64,000 bases of DNA from CALJFL01 sp039964455. Lineage in GTDB: Bacteria; Pseudomonadota; Gammaproteobacteria; Pseudomonadales; Halieaceae. The notes under the pieces were generated by a model that ran no database searches, was not told the origin of the DNA, and saw only the letters and a program-made list of their open reading frames with translations. Below, in pieces: positions 24,638 to 31,934 of this stretch. The stretch's first letter is position 1. Every line of letters begins with the position of its first letter. Location of the stretch: contig JBDVXK010000024.1 of the NCBI GenBank assembly GCA_039964455.1, positions 186,001-250,000 on the forward strand. Direction: 5' to 3'. Made by a program: the position numbers and the translations under genes.

Positions 24638-25441
24638 TCAGGCGTTCTCCATACCGGCGAACAAATCACGCTTGTTAAACCCGGCGGTCATAAAACGGCC
24701 GAAGGCTTTGCCGCCGGTAAGCCACACTACCTTGGCACCACTCTTGTCCGCCTTGAGAATACCATCGGCCAGATAAGGGGTAACGGTTTCTACGGTATCT
24801 CCCAGAATATTGAAGATGCGTTTACTCTTCTGCCACTCAGGTGACGTCAGGTCGTAGTCGCCAATCAGTAAGTCAGTCACCACGATGCCCGGGCTGAGCG
24901 TGCACACCTGTACAGGCGAGCCCTTCACTTCTTTCTGTAACGCCTTATTGATGTAGTTCACTGCTCGCTTGGTAGCGCCATAGGCGCACATGCCTGGCTG
25001 AACCTGCCCGCCGCTACCAAAGCCCTCCATGTTCCATATCTGGCCACCGCCCTGGGCCTGCATGCCTTTGAGCGCAACACGATTCGCCAGTAACAACCCT
25101 CCCAGATTGATATCGACGATACGAGAAATGGCGTCGGGGTCGGCGTCGCTGAGGTTTTCCCGGGGGATACTGACACCGGCATTATTTATCCAGACATCGA
25201 CTCGCTCAAATGCCGAAATTGCAGCATCCCACAGTCCCTGTAACTGGCTGGCATCGGTTATCTCACAGGCTTTACCCGCGACGTTCTCAGCGCCATGCGA
25301 CACAGCAAGCTCTGCCACGACTGCATCGACATCTTCCTGTCGCCGACCACTGATAACGACCCTGCACCCTCTGGCGAGAAAGTTATCTGCCAAGCCTTTA
25401 CCGATACCGCGGGTGCTACCAGTTATCACCACTGTCTTCAT
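24638..25441 (-). CDS. SDR oxidoreductase resembling chlorophyll b reductase (NOL/NYC1-like), second copy
   Basis: 267 residues from the ATG at 25441 (GGGGATAGAG just upstream); a TTG 12 bases earlier is less likely. ITGSTRGIG (6-14), VWINNAG (83-89) and Tyr154-x3-Lys158 mark a classical SDR. NOL/NYC1-like features recalled from the plant proteins: IWNMEGFGSGG (IFNIDGAGSDG in NOL), AYGATKRAV, LSPGIVVTDLL, ETVTPYLA and a C-terminal WLTGGKA. This second copy is even closer to NOL around the YGATK segment than the SDR at 1444. Likely reduces a carbonyl on a large ring or linear substrate. Divergent from the lipocalin-like gene at 25566. Confidence 0.7.
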   Translation of the reverse strand: MKTVVITGSTRGIGKGLADNFLARGCRVVISGRRQEDVDAVVAELAVSHGAENVAGKACEITDASQLQGLWDAAISAFERVDVWINNAGVSIPRENLSDADPDAISRIVDINLGGLLLANRVALKGMQAQGGGQIWNMEGFGSGGQVQPGMCAYGATKRAVNYINKALQKEVKGSPVQVCTLSPGIVVTDLLIGDYDLTSPEWQKSKRIFNILGDTVETVTPYLADGILKADKSGAKVVWLTGGKAFGRFMTAGFNKRDLFAGMENA

Positions 25442-25499
25442 CTCTATCCCCAATCATCCAATTTTCAGCAGACACGAGTCTTGCTGGATCGCATCGCAC

Positions 25500-25523
25500 A
25501 ACTTGTACTATTGATATATCATT
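25500..25523. promoter_or_regulatory. Partial copy of the palindromic operator-like motif (site 5)
   Basis: On the minus strand the left arm AATGATAT is a perfect match; the right half is degenerate. It lies in the divergent spacer between 25441 (minus) and 25566 (plus). TGATATATCA within it is itself a perfect 10-bp palindrome. Confidence 0.4.
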
Positions 25524-25565
25524 ATGACTCATCAAATCAACTGATTTTTCCACTCGGGTTTCCCC

Positions 25566-26174
25566 ATGACGCATTCCGCAACGGACTTTCAGCCAGGCTC
25601 TGTAGGCGACAACCTCTCACGCATGGCCGGCGTGTGGCACGATCACATCGATCTGTACAACCTGGATGGCTCACAACTGGATGATGACTCGCTGGTGGGT
25701 AGCGGCACGCCAGGACCCGGGCCTTTTGAAAACCTTGTATACATAGACTTTGACGGCCACTCGCTGCTGTTAACCAACGTACACATCAAGGGCCGGGAGG
25801 TGGCGGCCAAGACCTTCTCGGCAAAAATGCATGACGACCTTCTGGTGTTCGACCCTCTGGGGCCGGGTGCCTATGAAAATATTGGAATGTCAGGCGGACC
25901 GGGAATTCTTACCTTCAATGCGCGCTCAATGGACCGTGCCACCGACGTGTATATGGAACCGGACTTCATCATCCTGACCGGCGAGAACGAGAGAGTCAGG
26001 CACACCGTCCTCTATCGAGGCGGTGAGGCGGTCAGAACGCTTACAGCACGGGGCAAACGAGTCGGCCGCGACTGTAACCAACGTCATGCGATGGACGCGC
26101 GTGGCTCCGAAGGGGCAGTACACGAAACACCGTTCAGCTCCCCCATATGGTCACACCTTGTCGACGAGGCCTGA
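25566..26174 (+). CDS. Lipocalin-like protein (DUF3598/calycin-type, weak)
   Basis: 202 residues. It has a G-x-W start typical of calycin barrels (MAGVWHDHIDLYNLDGSQLDDD) followed by alternating strands (NLVYIDFDGHSLLLTNVHIKG, FIILTGENERVRHTVLYRGG). I recall DUF3598 proteins with this W-x-(8)-DG pattern; that group belongs to the same clan as CpcS/CpeS bilin lyases, which would fit binding of a linear tetrapyrrole, but the assignment is weak. No signal peptide, so cytoplasmic. The last 40 residues are polar and poorly structured. Located 107 bases before the RCCR-like gene C on the same strand. Confidence 0.6.
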   Translation: MTHSATDFQPGSVGDNLSRMAGVWHDHIDLYNLDGSQLDDDSLVGSGTPGPGPFENLVYIDFDGHSLLLTNVHIKGREVAAKTFSAKMHDDLLVFDPLGPGAYENIGMSGGPGILTFNARSMDRATDVYMEPDFIILTGENERVRHTVLYRGGEAVRTLTARGKRVGRDCNQRHAMDARGSEGAVHETPFSSPIWSHLVDEA

Positions 26175-26281
26175 TGTGACAAAAACATTTGACTTTAATC
26201 AAGCGCATCCAGCGACAGAAACGATAAAGTTGCGACAAACAAGCGGCGCTACTGCGCGCCCTGCTAACGGGAAGTAATTGC

Positions 26282-27100
26282 ATGGCAGAAAGAATACTCA
26301 CGCCTATCATCGACATGGTTGAAGCCTCACCCGATGTGGACAATCGCGAGACCTTTGAGAAGCTCTGGTCGATTCTTGCGGAAATGGATGCGCGTATACA
26401 AAAGCGTTTCGAGCTAAACCTCGACCCTTGCAGCGAGCGCTTCGCCGACTACCGGGAAATCAATACTTCTGCCGACGGTGCCGAAGGCTCACTCAAAACC
26501 TACAGCGGACCGGAAGTTGACTGGTACGTGCACTCCTACATCGGATCTCCAGAGTCGACGTTTACCAATATGCACATCACGCTCAGCCTGGGGCCACAAA
26601 CCCTGGTGCCCAACTTCGGTTTTGCCCTGGGCACGGTACCGGACCTATTCATGTACATGGATTACATTCCCCGCGTCGAATTGATGCCAAACCTTGAGTA
26701 TGTCGACAAGTACTACAGCGATGTGAATGAGGAATTTCTATCGCTGCAGGAAGACGAGCGCTTTAATCCGTTTATCAGTCGCGATCTGTACACCCGCGTG
26801 GCAATGACACCTACAGCAGTGGGCTATACGGCAAAGGCTGAAGCAGATGTACTGGACAAGGTACATGGCATCGCGCTGGAAAGATTGGATCGTTGGCTCA
26901 AGTGGGTCGACGAGGCACCGCAAACACCCGTTGAGAACCGTGCCGCGATCGCACAACGTGACCAACAGATCAGGCAGAATATCTGTGAGAGAGACCCGGC
27001 GAATAATCTGGGGGACAAGCTGTTCGGCAAAGAAACGGCTGAAGCAATGGTAGCAACACTCTGGGGGGGGAGCCGGACGTTACCGCGTCCAATGGGCTAG
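26282..27100 (+). CDS. Red chlorophyll catabolite reductase (RCCR)-like protein C
   Basis: 272 residues, with GGGAAG 8 bases before the ATG. Same length as A. Features matching plant RCCR from memory: LVPNFGFALG (108-117), YMDYIPRVEL (125-134), EYVDKYY (139-145), SRDLYTRVAMTPTAVGY (166-182; in RCCR, S-x-L-F-V-R-S-A-F-S-P-T-A-V), and RDPANNLGDKLFG (237-249; Asp238 at the position of the RCCR catalytic Asp). This last pair of motifs makes C the strongest RCCR candidate of the three. The expected reaction is a two- or four-electron reduction of a linear tetrapyrrole with ferredoxin. Convergent with a Rieske oxygenase gene, the pair that would form the PAO-RCCR step. Confidence 0.68.
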   Translation: MAERILTPIIDMVEASPDVDNRETFEKLWSILAEMDARIQKRFELNLDPCSERFADYREINTSADGAEGSLKTYSGPEVDWYVHSYIGSPESTFTNMHITLSLGPQTLVPNFGFALGTVPDLFMYMDYIPRVELMPNLEYVDKYYSDVNEEFLSLQEDERFNPFISRDLYTRVAMTPTAVGYTAKAEADVLDKVHGIALERLDRWLKWVDEAPQTPVENRAAIAQRDQQIRQNICERDPANNLGDKLFGKETAEAMVATLWGGSRTLPRPMG

Positions 27101-27117
27101 TTGCGTTCCATTTTACT

Positions 27118-27150
27118 AAAAACCCGCGATTGTTATTGCGGGTTTTTTTT
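27118..27150 (+). terminator. Rho-independent terminator after RCCR-like gene C
   Basis: A 10-bp stem (AAAAACCCGC with GCGGGTTTTT, loop of 10) ends in a run of eight T. It begins 17 bases after the stop codon at 27100. Confidence 0.9.
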
Positions 27151-27164
27151 GAGTCTCGGTTGGG

Positions 27165-27355
27165 GGTTGTCGGTTGGTGAGGGGCTTGGCTAACAATACG
27201 TAGTGCTTTTAGCGGGTAGGTATCGCCGGGGTTTCGGCGAGGACTGATCGAGTCCAGATTTTTGCGCAGCAAAAATTGTCGAGTTCCGCAGCCGCCGGCG
27301 CTATCTGCCCGCGTCACGGAGCCTTGTTAGCCAAGCCCCTCATCAGCCGACAACC
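27165..27355. repeat. 191-bp imperfect inverted-repeat element (MITE/ERIC-like)
   Basis: The outer 32-base arms (27165-27196 and 27324-27355) are inverted copies with only 2 mismatches. Further in, AGCGGGTAGGTATCGCCGG pairs imperfectly with CCGGCGCTATCTGCCCGC, and the centre has a hairpin around ATTTTTGCGCAGCAAAAAT. It lies between the ends of the convergent RCCR-like and Rieske genes, has no coding frame of interest, and no transposase is nearby. It could be a non-autonomous mobile element or a large transcribed hairpin protecting or terminating both mRNAs. Confidence 0.75.
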
Positions 27356-27379
27356 AGCCTGGTGACAGAACCTCGAAGA

Positions 27380-28525
27380 TCAGGCCGATTCTGCGAGATC
27401 AACACTGCGCGTAGCCGCACTCAAGGGCACCAGAGGCAACAGTGGCTCTATGCCCTGCTCCAGCGCGGCTTTTCTGGATGGCGACGGTATAGCGAACAGC
27501 TTTTTGCCGCGATGCTTGTCGACTTCATCGCTGTCTATCTGCCAACCGCGCTGCTCAATCAAGTCGCGGCGCATTTTCCGGAAGGTGCTCATGAAGCGAT
27601 CGGACTTGACCGAGACTTCATTTTCCAGGGTTTCGGCCAGATAGAACGGTCGGGTTTCCTCGACAATGGCAGTATCTTCACGCAACACCTTTTCCAGCCG
27701 CTTCAGTGAACCCTTATCAAACATCCGCCAACGGAAGAAATTGCGAACCTGTATCGCAAACGTTCTGGTGGTGTGTTCGTCTACCGGCGTATTGGCATCG
27801 AACATGATGATGTGCATCTTGGGGTTGGCTTCGATGTGCATACGAATGGTGTTACCCGACATATAGAAAGTGGGATGCACGTAGGTTTTTGCCTTGTCCT
27901 TACGGATAAAACGACGCAGCCCGCCTTTTAGCTGTGGGGGGTACATCTCATTGGTGGATGTTGCCCAGCAGTCATGACGATCCAGCTTAATAATTTTGTT
28001 CCGTTGGGCAGTACTGTTGTGACCAAACATGGGGTGTACAAAGGAGGCGTGAGCAATGTCGATGCCGTTCTCCAGCACCCTACCCGCATCGGCCTGCCAC
28101 TCCCACTCAGAGCTTACTGAGCGCCACTCCGAGTCACCATATTCCGGAAAGGGTGGAATCGGAAAGCGCTCGCTCTCTGGCAAGTCACCCATGAAAACCC
28201 AGACCATGCCGTAACGCTCTTCCGTCGGATAGCTGTCTACCCGAGCTTTGTCAGGAATGCGGCCATCTTCCATCTCCGAGGGAATCACCACACACTTGCC
28301 GTCCGCGGCGTATTGCCAACCATGATAAGGGCAGGTGATATTACCGTCGGTCACCCAGCCTTTACTTAGCGAGCCACCTCGATGCAGACAGGTATCGGCC
28401 AGACAATGCGCCTTGCCTTCAGCATCCCGGAACAATACAAATTGCTGCCCCAACATCTTTACCCGTACGGGGTCCTGGCTAACTTTGTCGGACCATTCTG
28501 CTACATACCAAAGGTTTATCAACAC
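27380..28525 (-). CDS. Rieske non-heme iron oxygenase, possibly pheophorbide a oxygenase-like
   Basis: 381 residues from a GTG at 28525 with GGAGA 7 bases upstream; an ATG at 28549 would add 8 residues but lacks a ribosome site. Rieske [2Fe-2S] ligands: Cys46-x-His48 and Cys65-x2-His68 (CPYHGW). Mononuclear iron ligands: ENGIDIAHASFVHP (Asp156, His159, His164). The C-terminal part is YLAETLENEV, SDRFMSTFRKMR, RGWQID and IPSPSRK. The PAO/TIC55/CAO group and the VanA-like group share these motifs, and I cannot separate them by eye. Context (three RCCR-like genes, two NYC1/NOL-like SDRs) supports macrocycle oxygenation. Cytoplasmic; needs a ferredoxin and reductase not seen in this window. A close C-terminal paralogue starts at 63771. 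Confidence 0.75.
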   Translation of the reverse strand: MLINLWYVAEWSDKVSQDPVRVKMLGQQFVLFRDAEGKAHCLADTCLHRGGSLSKGWVTDGNITCPYHGWQYAADGKCVVIPSEMEDGRIPDKARVDSYPTEERYGMVWVFMGDLPESERFPIPPFPEYGDSEWRSVSSEWEWQADAGRVLENGIDIAHASFVHPMFGHNSTAQRNKIIKLDRHDCWATSTNEMYPPQLKGGLRRFIRKDKAKTYVHPTFYMSGNTIRMHIEANPKMHIIMFDANTPVDEHTTRTFAIQVRNFFRWRMFDKGSLKRLEKVLREDTAIVEETRPFYLAETLENEVSVKSDRFMSTFRKMRRDLIEQRGWQIDSDEVDKHRGKKLFAIPSPSRKAALEQGIEPLLPLVPLSAATRSVDLAESA

Positions 28526-28659
28526 GATGGTGTCTCCACTTATGTGCATTTATCAGGCGCCATTATTCGCGTAACGCTGAAAAACTATGCTGATTTTTAT
28601 CAATATTTTTGCGATTAGCCGTGGCAGTATGGCCACTCAACCAATGCACCGGATTTACA

Positions 28660-29661
28660 GTGTCGACAAATAATTCCGCCTCCGTTATCGCCCGGGCCTT
28701 CTTTCGGTCCATCGAAATCCCGGGCTTCACCGCCCCCTATGATCGTGCCAGCCTCAAGGTTTTCTATCCCGCGCGCCGTACCGACAGCGACGAAGAGCGC
28801 AACTCAGGCGTGGTGCTGCCGGCTACCGAGACGTCGCCCTACCCGGTTGTGATCATGTTGCCGGGCATCAATGTTGGACCCGAGGCTTACAGTTGGCTGG
28901 CACAACATCTCGCGCAACAGGGCGTAGTCACCGTAAGCTTCACTCATGTGGCAGAGGAGATGCCCGGCTATATCAGCCTGACACCTGGCCTTGATATCAG
29001 CGCATTAATGCCCGATGCATACGGCAAACGACACTCAGCTACCGCAATCGCGCCCATCATCTCCGAGTTACACGCACTCAACACTGACGGAATTCTTAAA
29101 GGCTTGTTGGACCTGGAGAAAATAGTGCTGGGTGGTCATTCAGCGGGTGGCACCGTGGCATTACTGAACGCAGACCCCGACTGGTTTCCTGGTGTCTGTG
29201 GCGCCTTCAGTTATGGCGCCCACAGCGCGGCAGCCACTGCCCTGGGCTATGACGAGGACGCCCTGTTCGCCCTTCCCGGTAAACTGCCTACCCTGATCAT
29301 GGGCGGCACACGCGATGGCTGCATCGCAAATAGTGCCGCGCGCTATGGCAAAACCGGACAGGCATCATCCACCGCAGCGGTAGAGCGCACGTTCAAGGAG
29401 GCTCTCAAGCGGGACAAGGGTGACTGCACGCTGGCTTTGATTGAGGGTGCCAATCACTTCTCAATGGCTTACCCCGCAGACCCCAGCACGGGCCGCCCGT
29501 TCATCGATATGCCGACGACGCAACCTGACGAAGCCATACGCGAATTATTAGCCGATCTGGTGAGTGCCTTTATCGATGACTTGAGAAATCCCTCGCAGGC
29601 CGCGATAGACGCGCTTCTCCAGCAACGAGAAGATCAGCTTCAGCTGAGCGCAAGCCGTTAA
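28660..29661 (+). CDS. Alpha/beta hydrolase (chlorophyllase/PAF-acetylhydrolase-type esterase)
   Basis: 333 residues from a GTG at 28660; start uncertain. Serine hydrolase features: VVIMLPGINVGPEAYSWLA (oxyanion region), GGHSAGGTVALL (nucleophile elbow G-H-S-A-G), an acid in GGTRDGC, and a His in EGANHFSMAY. The layout with GHSxGG and ANHF is found in chlorophyllase and PAF-acetylhydrolase/dienelactone hydrolase relatives. Dephytylation of chlorophyll or de-esterification of pheophorbide's methyl ester would fit the neighbours, but this cannot be concluded from sequence. Divergent from the Rieske gene; no signal peptide seen. Confidence 0.75.
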   Translation: MSTNNSASVIARAFFRSIEIPGFTAPYDRASLKVFYPARRTDSDEERNSGVVLPATETSPYPVVIMLPGINVGPEAYSWLAQHLAQQGVVTVSFTHVAEEMPGYISLTPGLDISALMPDAYGKRHSATAIAPIISELHALNTDGILKGLLDLEKIVLGGHSAGGTVALLNADPDWFPGVCGAFSYGAHSAAATALGYDEDALFALPGKLPTLIMGGTRDGCIANSAARYGKTGQASSTAAVERTFKEALKRDKGDCTLALIEGANHFSMAYPADPSTGRPFIDMPTTQPDEAIRELLADLVSAFIDDLRNPSQAAIDALLQQREDQLQLSASR

Positions 29662-29759
29662 GCCAAGAGGCAATTGATAAAACGCAAAGTGTGGAAAGCC
29701 GACACAAGGCAAGATACGCTCGGTAAAATAACGAGCGCAAAATACTAAAGGATCAAGGC

Positions 29760-30731
29760 ATGTCAGATCAGAAAGCACCCAGTAATTGGCAGCAAGCCAT
29801 TGATGGCGAATGGCACGGATACCCTTCTCTCTTCGAGCATGATGGTACCCATGTTGGCTACAACAAAGTCAGCCGAGCCAGCGAATTCAAGGACGGCAGA
29901 ACAACTTACTGGATGGAAACGCTTTTCGATGCAGCCGGACCACTGATGGACCGTTTCGAGATTGGCGCGAAAATGGAGTTTGGCGTTGTCGACTCCGACA
30001 AAGACAGAATATACACCGGCCCCGACTTCTTCGGTTCAGGCCGCCCCTTCGGCCTGCTGGTAGACTCCAGCTACTACTCGCCAGGCTGGAATGTGCAGCT
30101 ACGCACCGTCAACCACGTTGTTCCTGAGCTTGGCCTGCAGGTGTATTCATCGCAGTTATTCGAAGCCGACACGCTGGTAGGCGTCTTCAACGGCCTGTAC
30201 GTGGTAACGCATGATCACGACAGCAACCCCGAGACCCAGGCCAAAGTCACCGCCTTCCTGGAAAAAGAAAAGAAGGACGCACGTAAGCCCTTTAACCTGC
30301 CAGTGAAGCACGAGGGTGTTTTCAGGGGCGAGTTTGAGGTTTACAACGAAAACCAGGAACTGCTGGGAACTAACAAGGTTACCGTCCACCACCGCCCAAT
30401 TAATCTGCTGCACTCGGAACAGACCATAGAAATAGAGGGTGTCATCAATCGAAAGTGGACGGCGATGCGAACCCGCAATGGCGGTAGCCACCAGTTTCAC
30501 GGGCCCGATATGTACGGAAACGGCAAATCCTACGGTCGTTACCTGTACTGCTCACGTCACGTATTCGGCGAGGCATTCAAGATGTGGTCGCGAGAAACCG
30601 TAGTCGACGAAGACCACACAATGGTCTGCGCGTGGCAATTCCTGGAATCTCAGCGAGAGAAGTACATGACCTTTGGTGTGCTGCGCTGGGAGCAAGGCGA
30701 CAATGTATTGGCGCCCAACTACCTGGACTGA
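29760..30731 (+). CDS. Lipocalin-like protein with two similar halves (DUF3598-like, weak)
   Basis: 323 residues. The two halves start alike: GEWHGYPSLFEHDGTHVGYN (about 16-35) and GVFRGEFEVYNENQELLGTN (about 185-204), suggesting an internal duplication of a beta-barrel domain with a G-(W/F)-x-G entry motif. The rest is strand-rich with many aromatic residues and His. No signal peptide. It resembles the 202-residue protein at 25566 in its opening pattern. A role in binding a hydrophobic or pigment ligand is inference. It follows the esterase-like gene by about 100 bases on the same strand. Confidence 0.65.
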   Translation: MSDQKAPSNWQQAIDGEWHGYPSLFEHDGTHVGYNKVSRASEFKDGRTTYWMETLFDAAGPLMDRFEIGAKMEFGVVDSDKDRIYTGPDFFGSGRPFGLLVDSSYYSPGWNVQLRTVNHVVPELGLQVYSSQLFEADTLVGVFNGLYVVTHDHDSNPETQAKVTAFLEKEKKDARKPFNLPVKHEGVFRGEFEVYNENQELLGTNKVTVHHRPINLLHSEQTIEIEGVINRKWTAMRTRNGGSHQFHGPDMYGNGKSYGRYLYCSRHVFGEAFKMWSRETVVDEDHTMVCAWQFLESQREKYMTFGVLRWEQGDNVLAPNYLD

Positions 30732-30761
30732 TCACTACCCGCTGAACGAGTCAGTGAGGTG

Positions 30762-31934
30762 CTAAACGCCCGCTGACTCCAGGCTCTCGCAAATAGCCGC
30801 GAGGAACCTGGCACCAACAGCGCCATTGATCACTCTGTGGTCGCAGGCCAACGTCAGGGAACAGAACTTCGACATCTCGGGCTGACCATCTTTCAGCACC
30901 AACTGCTCCTGTATCGCACCGACCGCCAGAATCATGACCTGCGGTGGATTGATAATTGCCGTAAAGCTGTCAACGTCCAGCATACCCAGGTTGGACACCG
31001 TCACAGCGCCGCCTTCGAGGTCAGCCGCGGTCAGTTGACGGTTACGTGTGCGCTCAACAACATCGCCGGCGAGTTCCGCAACTTTGCCAATATCGGCATT
31101 ACCAATATCCCGCACCACCGGCGTTAACAAGCTGTCTCCCGTGTCCACTGCGATCGATACATCGACTGTGTCCAGATCCTTGATGCCGCCGGGCAGAACA
31201 TTCACATTCAGTTCTGGAAAATCACGCAGCGCCGCAGCCACCGCATGGACCAACAGGTGATTGACGGTAACACCTTGCCCAGATTTCTCCCGCAGCCCAC
31301 CCAGCGCTGCCAGTACCGAATCCATTACACAGTTCCGCTGCAGGTAGAAATGCGGAATCGTCTGCTTCGCTTGAGTCATTCTTTCCGCAATCGTCTTCTG
31401 CGCACCCTGCAGCTGGCGCAGCGGCGCACCGCCGCCAGCGGCCCGCGCAGCCTCGATATCATCGCGAAGAATGCGGCCACCAACACCGGACCCACTTATT
31501 GCCTGCAGGTCTATACCAAGGCGATCAGCCTTGCGCCGTAGCGCCGGCGATACACGAATCTGTGAAGGATCAGCTGCGTTAGTGGCGACTTGCGACTTCG
31601 CACCACCGGCAATATCCGAGGCAGCGTCAGCTGTCGCTGCGGTCTCGGTATTTGCAGCGATAAACGCATCTATCTCGTCTTCTCCAACAGCCTCATCGGC
31701 CATTACACCGATCAAGGTGCCAACGGCCAGATCATCACCCTCTTCAGCTATGATGCGCACAAGAACACCGTCGTGAGTGGCTTCAAAACTGTTTACGATC
31801 TTGTCAGTCTCAATGTCGACCAGTTCGTCGCCTTTACTCACAGACGTGCCTGTAGCGACACGCCACTCAGAGATTGTGCCGCGCTCCATTTCGATGCCCC
31901 ACTTGGGGATCGTGATCGGAATTAACTTGGACAT
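30762..31934 (-). CDS. 2-oxoacid dehydrogenase complex E2 (dihydrolipoamide acyltransferase)
   Basis: 390 residues. An N-terminal lipoyl domain has the lipoyl-lysine motif VDIETDKIVNSF (about 40-51); a peripheral-subunit-binding domain lies around RVSPALRRKADRLGIDL (about 128-144); and the C-terminal acyltransferase domain holds the active-site motif CDHRVINGAVGARF, where the usual His-x3-Asp-Gly has Asn instead of Asp (codon AAT). Part of an acetoin- or branched-chain-type complex with the E1 alpha and E1 beta genes upstream; no E3 gene is in this window. Last gene of the operon from 37076. The Asp to Asn change may lower activity, or be typical of this subfamily. Confidence 0.9.
   Translation of the reverse strand: MSKLIPITIPKWGIEMERGTISEWRVATGTSVSKGDELVDIETDKIVNSFEATHDGVLVRIIAEEGDDLAVGTLIGVMADEAVGEDEIDAFIAANTETAATADAASDIAGGAKSQVATNAADPSQIRVSPALRRKADRLGIDLQAISGSGVGGRILRDDIEAARAAGGGAPLRQLQGAQKTIAERMTQAKQTIPHFYLQRNCVMDSVLAALGGLREKSGQGVTVNHLLVHAVAAALRDFPELNVNVLPGGIKDLDTVDVSIAVDTGDSLLTPVVRDIGNADIGKVAELAGDVVERTRNRQLTAADLEGGAVTVSNLGMLDVDSFTAIINPPQVMILAVGAIQEQLVLKDGQPEMSKFCSLTLACDHRVINGAVGARFLAAICESLESAGV

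Noticed and set aside
26023..26277. Alternative frame at the end of the lipocalin-like gene as a sign of a frameshift
   Set aside because: The 202-residue frame ends normally at 26174 and the overlapping frame shows no continuation of the barrel motif.
27101..27379. Mobile element with a transposase or an integron attC site
   Set aside because: There is no transposase or integrase in the window and no attC-type conserved core; only the inverted repeat itself can be supported.
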